From Rhizobiales bacterium dw_265 (GTDB lineage Bacteria > Pseudomonadota > Alphaproteobacteria > Micropepsales > Micropepsaceae): a stretch of DNA of 64,000 nt. The position numbers and the translations under genes were made by a program. The notes beneath the pieces are model-generated. The model did no database searches. It was not told the origin of the DNA and saw only the letters and a list, made by a program, of their open reading frames with translations. The stretch is taken from positions 682,001-746,000 of the forward strand of contig JAAVUU010000003.1 of assembly GCA_018449595.1 (NCBI GenBank). The letters run 5' to 3'. This document shows, piece after piece, positions 60,347 to 64,000 of the stretch (its first letter is position 1; each line of letters opens with the position of its first letter).

Positions 60347-60811
60347 TCAGGCGGCTCGGTGGCTCATCGAGACACGGGCCTTGGACCGCCGCTGGAGCCG
60401 GTGCGCGCGCGCGCCATGCACCTCGCAGTAAGGCGAACCTTCCTTGTGCGGACGCCCGCAAAAGTGGAAATCGGCCGTCATGGGGTCACCGATGGGCCAG
60501 CGGCACATCGGCTTCTCGATCGTCCGCATGGTGGCGAAACTGCCGTCGGCGAGCGGCAACGGATCGATATCGACCGGCAGAACGACGGCGATGGGCTTGG
60601 AATGTGGCAGTCGCGGCGCCCTGGGCACGCGGTTGGCCGCTGCATGCGAGACGGTGCCGCGGTCTGCGAAGCCCAGCCGATGTATCTTTCCGATTACGGC
60701 GCTGCGCGTGATACCTCCGAGCGCGGCGGCGACTTGGCTGGCCGACAGGCCGTCCAGCCAGAGTGTTTTCAACTGCTCGACACGGTCATCGGACCAATTA
60801 GCCTGGGACAT
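60347..60811 (-). CDS. GcrA-family regulator on the mobile element
   Basis: A 154-aa GcrA homologue. The N-terminal HTH reads W-S-D-D-R-V-E-Q-L-K-T-L-W-L-D-G-L-S-A-S-Q-V-A and A-V-I-G-K-I-H-R-L-G. The C-terminal part has M-C-R-W-P-I-G-D-P and F-C-G-R-P near 102-120, as in GcrA. Host GcrA recruits RNA polymerase to methylated GANTC promoters in the cell cycle. An element-borne copy may tie ICE genes to that cycle. Confidence 0.9.
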   Translation of the reverse strand: MSQANWSDDRVEQLKTLWLDGLSASQVAAALGGITRSAVIGKIHRLGFADRGTVSHAAANRVPRAPRLPHSKPIAVVLPVDIDPLPLADGSFATMRTIEKPMCRWPIGDPMTADFHFCGRPHKEGSPYCEVHGARAHRLQRRSKARVSMSHRAA

Positions 60812-60825
60812 ACGTGCAATCTCCG

Positions 60826-60864
60826 GGGCAGGCTGCCGGGAGACAATCTCTCGGCTACAAGCCC
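60826..60864 (-). promoter_or_regulatory. Leader hairpin of the gcrA homologue (family B)
   Basis: GCCGGGAGA (60835-60843) with TCTCTCGGC (60847-60855), one mismatch and a 3-base loop, inside GGGC/GCCC (60826-60829 with 60861-60864). The GGAG ribosome site follows. Confidence 0.55.
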
Positions 60865-60904
60865 GTCCGGCCTCCCCCGATCACGCCTCTCGCTCTTCGC
60901 GGTG

Positions 60905-61218
60905 AAGGTAAGGATTACACCAGCGAGCAGTTCCAGCGGCTGATGGCCGATCATGGCGTCACATGTTCCATGAGCCGGTCGGGCAATTGCTGGGACAATG
61001 CGGCGATGGAGAGCTTCTTCTCCTCGCTGAAGACCGAGCGCATGGCGCGCAAGACCTATCGGACACGAGACGACGCCAGGGCGGATGTGTTCGACTATAT
61101 TGAACGCTTCTACAACCCAAAGCGGGGGCATTCGACAATCGGATATATGAGCCCAATGGACTTCGAAACGAAGGCTGGATTAGCTTAACTGGGTATCAAC
61201 TGAACAGGGTGTAGGCCA
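60905..61218 (+). mobile_element. Second IS3-family orfB 3' remnant
   Basis: Reads Y-T-S-E-Q-F, then S-G-N-C-W-D-N-A-A-M-E-S-F-F-S-S and ends T-K-A-G-L-A with a stop at 61188. Right end ...GGGTGTAGGCCAC at about 61218. Clearly related to the copy at 30201 but with many base differences, so not a recent duplicate. The 5' part is replaced by the gcrA leader side. Confidence 0.8.
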
Positions 61219-61222
61219 CATC

Positions 61223-61555
61223 ATGGCTTCGATTGGCGCGCTTAGCCGACCCGTGACGGCGGTTGGACTGGCCCGATGTTTCTGCTGGGCCGGCATGTGA
61301 AGGTGAGGCTCGCGCCCAATGACAACCACACCAACCCCAAGGCGCCGGCATTTCGCATCCTGGCCGGCGCGACCGAACTGGGGGTGCTGTGGCCGCATAA
61401 GACCAGAGACGAGAGTCCCCAGGACTATTTAAGCGGCAAGGCAGATTTTCCGGGCTTGCCGGAGCCGATTTCGCTGGCGATGTTCTTTGCTGAGGATGGG
61501 CATGAGCGCTCGGGCAGTATGGGACAGAAAGCGCAAAGGGGGCGATCATGAATGA
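61223..61555 (+). pseudogene. DUF736 gene with two frameshifts
   Basis: ATG 61223 gives M-A-S-I-G-A-L-S-R; a base is missing near 61249 before T-R-D-G-G-W-T-G-P-M-F. Then R-H-V-K-V-R-L-A-P-N, F-R-I-L-A-G-A-T-E-L-G and P-E-P-I-S-L-A-M-F-F follow. A second shift near 61505-61515 is needed to reach A-V-W-D-R-K-R-K-G-G. DUF736 proteins are small ICE markers. The IS3 end is only 5 bp upstream, so its promoter was probably lost first. Confidence 0.75.
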
Positions 61556-61693
61556 AGACCCGAGAACAGTGGGTTGAACACAAAACACACGAATAATTGT
61601 GTATTTACTCTTCGTTACCTAGCGTGCAGGGTTAGATAGCCTACTGTGCTGACGTGCCGTGGTGAATTTTCCGCGAATCCCCATATAACGTCC

Positions 61694-62497
61694 ATGATGC
61701 GTCCCGCTCATCTTCCCGACTATAAGTTTCCCCCTCTGAATGAGGTCGTCTTGGGCGTCCAGTTCAGCCAGATTGAGGGGTATCACCAGATTTTGGCCGG
61801 AGAAGTCTGGAACCTTTACAGGGGGCATTATCCTAAGGTTGAAGAACAACCTGCGCTAGCTCCAGTGTTCGAGACTTTCGGTGGGCGAGCTGGTCCTCTG
61901 CTCCAGTTTGGATTCATGGCCGGCGCGAACCATGATCGTTTTTGGTTTGTAGCGCCCGACAAAGCCGAGTTGATACAGTTTCAAGCTGATCGCCTTCTCC
62001 ACAACTGGCGCAAAACGGACGAGGGCGATAATCCCTATCCACATTTCGAGCAGATGATCGAGAAATTCACAGCCGAATTGAAAACACTGCAAGATTATTT
62101 TCTTAGTCTTTCCAAGCAGAGGCTGCAAATCAACCAGTGTGAAGTCAGCTACATCAATCAGATCAACTTGTCAGACAGCCGCGACCTAAGCGAGTGGCTT
62201 CGGTTTTTGACCTTTCCCGACATATGCAAACCCGACGACATTTCGTTCACCACACGCCGTGCGCTGAACGATAAAGATGGAAAGCCGTGGGGCAGGCTGT
62301 TCATCGAAGGCGGCTCCGGCATCAACCGCTTTGGCGGTCCAACCTTACAGGTGACGCTCACCGTGCGCGGAGCGCCCTTCACAGGTGATATTGATAGTGC
62401 GGTCCAATTCATTGGCAAAGGTCGTGAAGTGATCGTCACTACCTTCGCGGAAATAATGACCGATGACGCGCAGAAGAAATGGGAGCGGATACAATGA
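61694..62497 (+). CDS. TIGR04255-family protein, first gene of a three-gene operon
   Basis: A 267-aa protein of the sporadic TIGR04255 family: L-P-D-Y-K-F-P-P-L-N-E-V-V-L-G-V-Q-F at the N-terminus and Y-P-K-V-E-E-Q-P-A-L-A-P-V-F-E near 45-59 are hallmark segments. The C-terminus is less conserved. No biochemical function is known. The ATG pair 61694/61697 is used. Its stop overlaps the next start (ATGA). Confidence 0.8.
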   Translation: MMRPAHLPDYKFPPLNEVVLGVQFSQIEGYHQILAGEVWNLYRGHYPKVEEQPALAPVFETFGGRAGPLLQFGFMAGANHDRFWFVAPDKAELIQFQADRLLHNWRKTDEGDNPYPHFEQMIEKFTAELKTLQDYFLSLSKQRLQINQCEVSYINQINLSDSRDLSEWLRFLTFPDICKPDDISFTTRRALNDKDGKPWGRLFIEGGSGINRFGGPTLQVTLTVRGAPFTGDIDSAVQFIGKGREVIVTTFAEIMTDDAQKKWERIQ

Positions 62498-62991
62498 ACG
62501 CAATCTTGCCGACCTCTGCTTTCTCTCAGGCCCCGTCGCGTTATGCACAGTCGTCCGTCGTTACTCTCACGCAGCCATCTCCGCGCATCACTATCAATGA
62601 TGTAGGTGGTATGTGGACGAAAGATCTCACGGCTCGACTCGAAGAATTGATTCGGTTGCAGCCGGGTTGGGACGGCTACAACGGACGCCCGGTGGCGCTT
62701 GCAAATGCGATATTCGCCCTGGGTATGCTCAATCGACTCTACTCGTCGGCCATTCCGGCGCCCGACATCGTTCCGGGCTATACCGGCGATCTGCAAGCGG
62801 AGTGGCACGTCGGCGACGTGGATATTGAACTGCACGTCAAGGCGCCAAATTCAGTTGTCGCATGGCGATCCACTCCAGATGCTGGCGAGGATGGCGAAGA
62901 GCTTGTTCTTCAAAATGATTTTACGATTTTAGGGACTTGGATTGAACAACTGGCGGATAAGATAAATGCCGTTGCAGCCGCCGTCGCGTGA
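62494..62991 (+). CDS. Hypothetical protein, second gene of the TIGR04255 operon
   Basis: A 165-aa protein. It starts polar, then G-G-M-W-T-K-D-L, L-Q-P-G-W-D-G-Y-N-G-R-P and L-Q-A-E-W-H-V-G-D-V-D-I-E-L-H-V. The G-W-D-G-Y-x-G/A-x-P motif recurs in unknown proteins of genomic islands. Start coupled to gene 1 by ATGA. Confidence 0.7.
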   Translation: MNAILPTSAFSQAPSRYAQSSVVTLTQPSPRITINDVGGMWTKDLTARLEELIRLQPGWDGYNGRPVALANAIFALGMLNRLYSSAIPAPDIVPGYTGDLQAEWHVGDVDIELHVKAPNSVVAWRSTPDAGEDGEELVLQNDFTILGTWIEQLADKINAVAAAVA

Positions 62992-63409
62992 TCCGAACGG
63001 AAATATACAGCCTCACGACCACGCCGAAATCGGTGCTGAGGATATTCTCATCAGAAGGATCTCCGACCAGCATTTAACTGGGCCGGCCGGCAATCGTCGC
63101 ATTTCGTCCATGGCCTTCCAGGGCTCATCGGACGGGACCGGTATGTCGGTGGATATTGAAAAGTCGATCCGAGATGCGGGGTTAGACCCGGTACAGTTTG
63201 TCACGACGCCAATTTTCTTTTGCTCCGTACAGTTCAAAGCCGGAGACTTACGCGCCGAAGCACTACAGGTCGGATATTATCCATTGCCCACAAACTCGCA
63301 TCACGGCGCAGTTTGGGGAGCTTTTGGTCAGGGCCAAAGGAAGCGTCTTCGTAATATCGCAAAGTGGTTCGTGGAAGGCGCCGGGGTGAAATTGGGTGAA
63401 GCTGCGTAG
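62966..63409 (+). CDS. Hypothetical protein, third gene of the TIGR04255 operon
   Basis: A 147-aa protein overlapping gene 2 by 26 bp. Its first part is polar (D-P-N-G-N-I-Q-P-H-D-H). D-I-L-I-R-R-I-S and F-Q-G-S-S-D-G-T-G-M-S-V-D precede a region with A-L-Q-V-G-Y-Y-P-L-P. No family recognised. Confidence 0.65.
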   Translation: MPLQPPSRDPNGNIQPHDHAEIGAEDILIRRISDQHLTGPAGNRRISSMAFQGSSDGTGMSVDIEKSIRDAGLDPVQFVTTPIFFCSVQFKAGDLRAEALQVGYYPLPTNSHHGAVWGAFGQGQRKRLRNIAKWFVEGAGVKLGEAA

Positions 63410-63689
63410 CCAAGGGCCGACAGCTTGACTTTGGGAGCTTCTAACTCCTCGACAGACTTGATTATGAGACTTGGGGGGCTGCGCTCAGACGTTGCTGGCG
63501 GGGCGGTTGGCTTCAACGATCTCCCCTTGTAAAGCCATAGAGCGTGTCCCAGTTTCGTTCGATTCGGATTAAGCTAGATTAAGCTTCCTGCCGATTCGAA
63601 TTTCTGATCAGATCCGCAATGACAACGCAACTTGTGCTCATGGCCTGCACAGGCCCTATGGGCGATACATCTCTACTGTCGGGTCCGCC
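63410..63689. other. Intergenic with short repeats
   Basis: About 280 bp. Around 63562-63600 are two GATTAAGCT copies in tandem and CGATTCGAAT-like dyads. Possibly promoter elements or an insertion boundary. No gene. Confidence 0.3.
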
Positions 63690-64000
63690 ATGAGCGATCA
63701 GGGCGGCACGGTCGAAACTGGCCCCTCCGCCGTCCCGGCCGTAAGCGCTAGGCTGGTGACGGAGATCCCGAAGCCCCGCGACTGGCAGCTTTTCCAGCGC
63801 AATTGTGTGATCCTGTTCCGTGCTGAATTGGGCGATCCCAACGCCCAGGAATATGGCCGCAATGGCCAGGACCAAAGGGGCATAGATGTTCTAGGCCGGC
63901 GATTTGCGCATGGACCTGACCACTATGTCGGCATCCAGTGCCGCCTGATCACCAAGCCGCTCAAGGAAGCCAAGATCGAAGAGGATTGCCGTGATGCGCT
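63690..64000 (+). CDS. Restriction-endonuclease-like (PD-(D/E)XK) N-terminus, cut by window edge
   Basis: 103 codons seen from ATG 63690. After a disordered start come I-P-K-P-R-D-W-Q-L-F-Q-R-N-C, Y-G-R-N-G-Q-D-Q-R-G-I-D-V-L-G and Y-V-G-I-Q-C-R. This is the D...Q-x-K region of Mrr/Cap4-like nuclease domains often found at the start of large defence ATPases; here K is replaced by R. The domains beyond 64000 decide what the protein is. Confidence 0.65.
   Translation, partial: MSDQGGTVETGPSAVPAVSARLVTEIPKPRDWQLFQRNCVILFRAELGDPNAQEYGRNGQDQRGIDVLGRRFAHGPDHYVGIQCRLITKPLKEAKIEEDCRDA

Noticed and set aside
30201..61218. A composite transposon bounded by the two IS3 remnants
   Set aside because: Both copies are truncated, differ at many bases and lack paired ends, so current mobility as a unit is unsupported.
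61563..61578. A possible third LexA box, GAAC...GAAC, before the TIGR04255 operon
   Set aside because: The spacer is 8 bases (AGTGGGTT), not the required 7, so it does not fit the alphaproteobacterial SOS box.
1..64000. tRNA or rRNA genes and a tRNA attachment site
   Set aside because: No cloverleaf-like or rRNA-like sequence was recognised by eye; a tRNAscan-SE run would be decisive.

Overview
The window looks like part of an integrative and conjugative element (ICE), or an island derived from one, in a GC-rich alphaproteobacterium. Three things point to the Alphaproteobacteria: perfect GTTC-N7-GTTC / GAAC-N7-GAAC LexA boxes beside imuA and dinB, a TGC-A-T-N-A-T-GCA Fur-type box in front of a TonB receptor, and a GcrA-family regulator. 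The gene set resembles ICEs of sphingomonads, caulobacters and related groups, but the genus cannot be fixed from the sequence.

The ICE backbone runs on the minus strand. From right to left it holds a DUF736 gene (broken), a GcrA-like regulator, a ParB-like protein, two small hypotheticals, a giant methyltransferase/strawberry-notch helicase, a toprim protein, a DUF2493 protein, SSB, regulators (DUF2285, AlpA/XRE-type HTH), DUF2840, an S26 peptidase, a lytic transglycosylase, a VirD2-like relaxase and, 28 kb further on, the coupling protein TraG and a CopG-type protein. The trb mating-pair genes that normally follow CopG are not in the window; a convergent LysR end sits there instead.

Cargo fills the gaps. 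Between traG and the relaxase (2.7-31.3 kb) lie, in order: a DNA-damage cluster (imuA with a deletion-fused imuB'/'dnaE2 remnant, a zeta-like toxin pair, an SRAP protein, dinB); an exonuclease; a large YadA-type adhesin; FitAB-like and RelB-like toxin-antitoxin genes; and a regulator-rich redox cluster (AraC, four TetR, HxlR, LysR; two SDRs, an NmrA-like protein, an aldo/keto reductase, an aldehyde dehydrogenase, a carboxymuconolactone-decarboxylase-like protein, an alpha/beta hydrolase, two methyltransferases). Further cargo is an iron-uptake unit (PepSY protein plus TonB siderophore receptor, 38.8-42.3 kb), an AbrB/VapC pair (46.2-46.8 kb), unknown genes and a 2OG dioxygenase (54-58 kb), and at the right end a three-gene TIGR04255 operon followed by a truncated nuclease-like gene, possibly a defence locus.

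There are many scars: two IS3 orfB remnants (30.2 and 60.9 kb), an IS6 N-terminal fragment (22.4 kb), a tyrosine integrase C-terminal remnant (43.5 kb), and frameshifted imuB/dnaE2, ParE/RelE, DUF2285 and DUF736 genes. The element may therefore no longer be fully mobile.

The most unusual signal is in the untranslated regions. At least five backbone genes (ssb, the helicase, a 137-aa gene, parB, the gcrA homologue) have a similar compact hairpin leader just upstream of the ribosome binding site. Two adjacent small genes share a different, nearly duplicated leader of about 170-190 nt plus near-identical terminators. Long inverted repeats at 43.0-43.3 and 47.9-48.0 kb add further unexplained structure.
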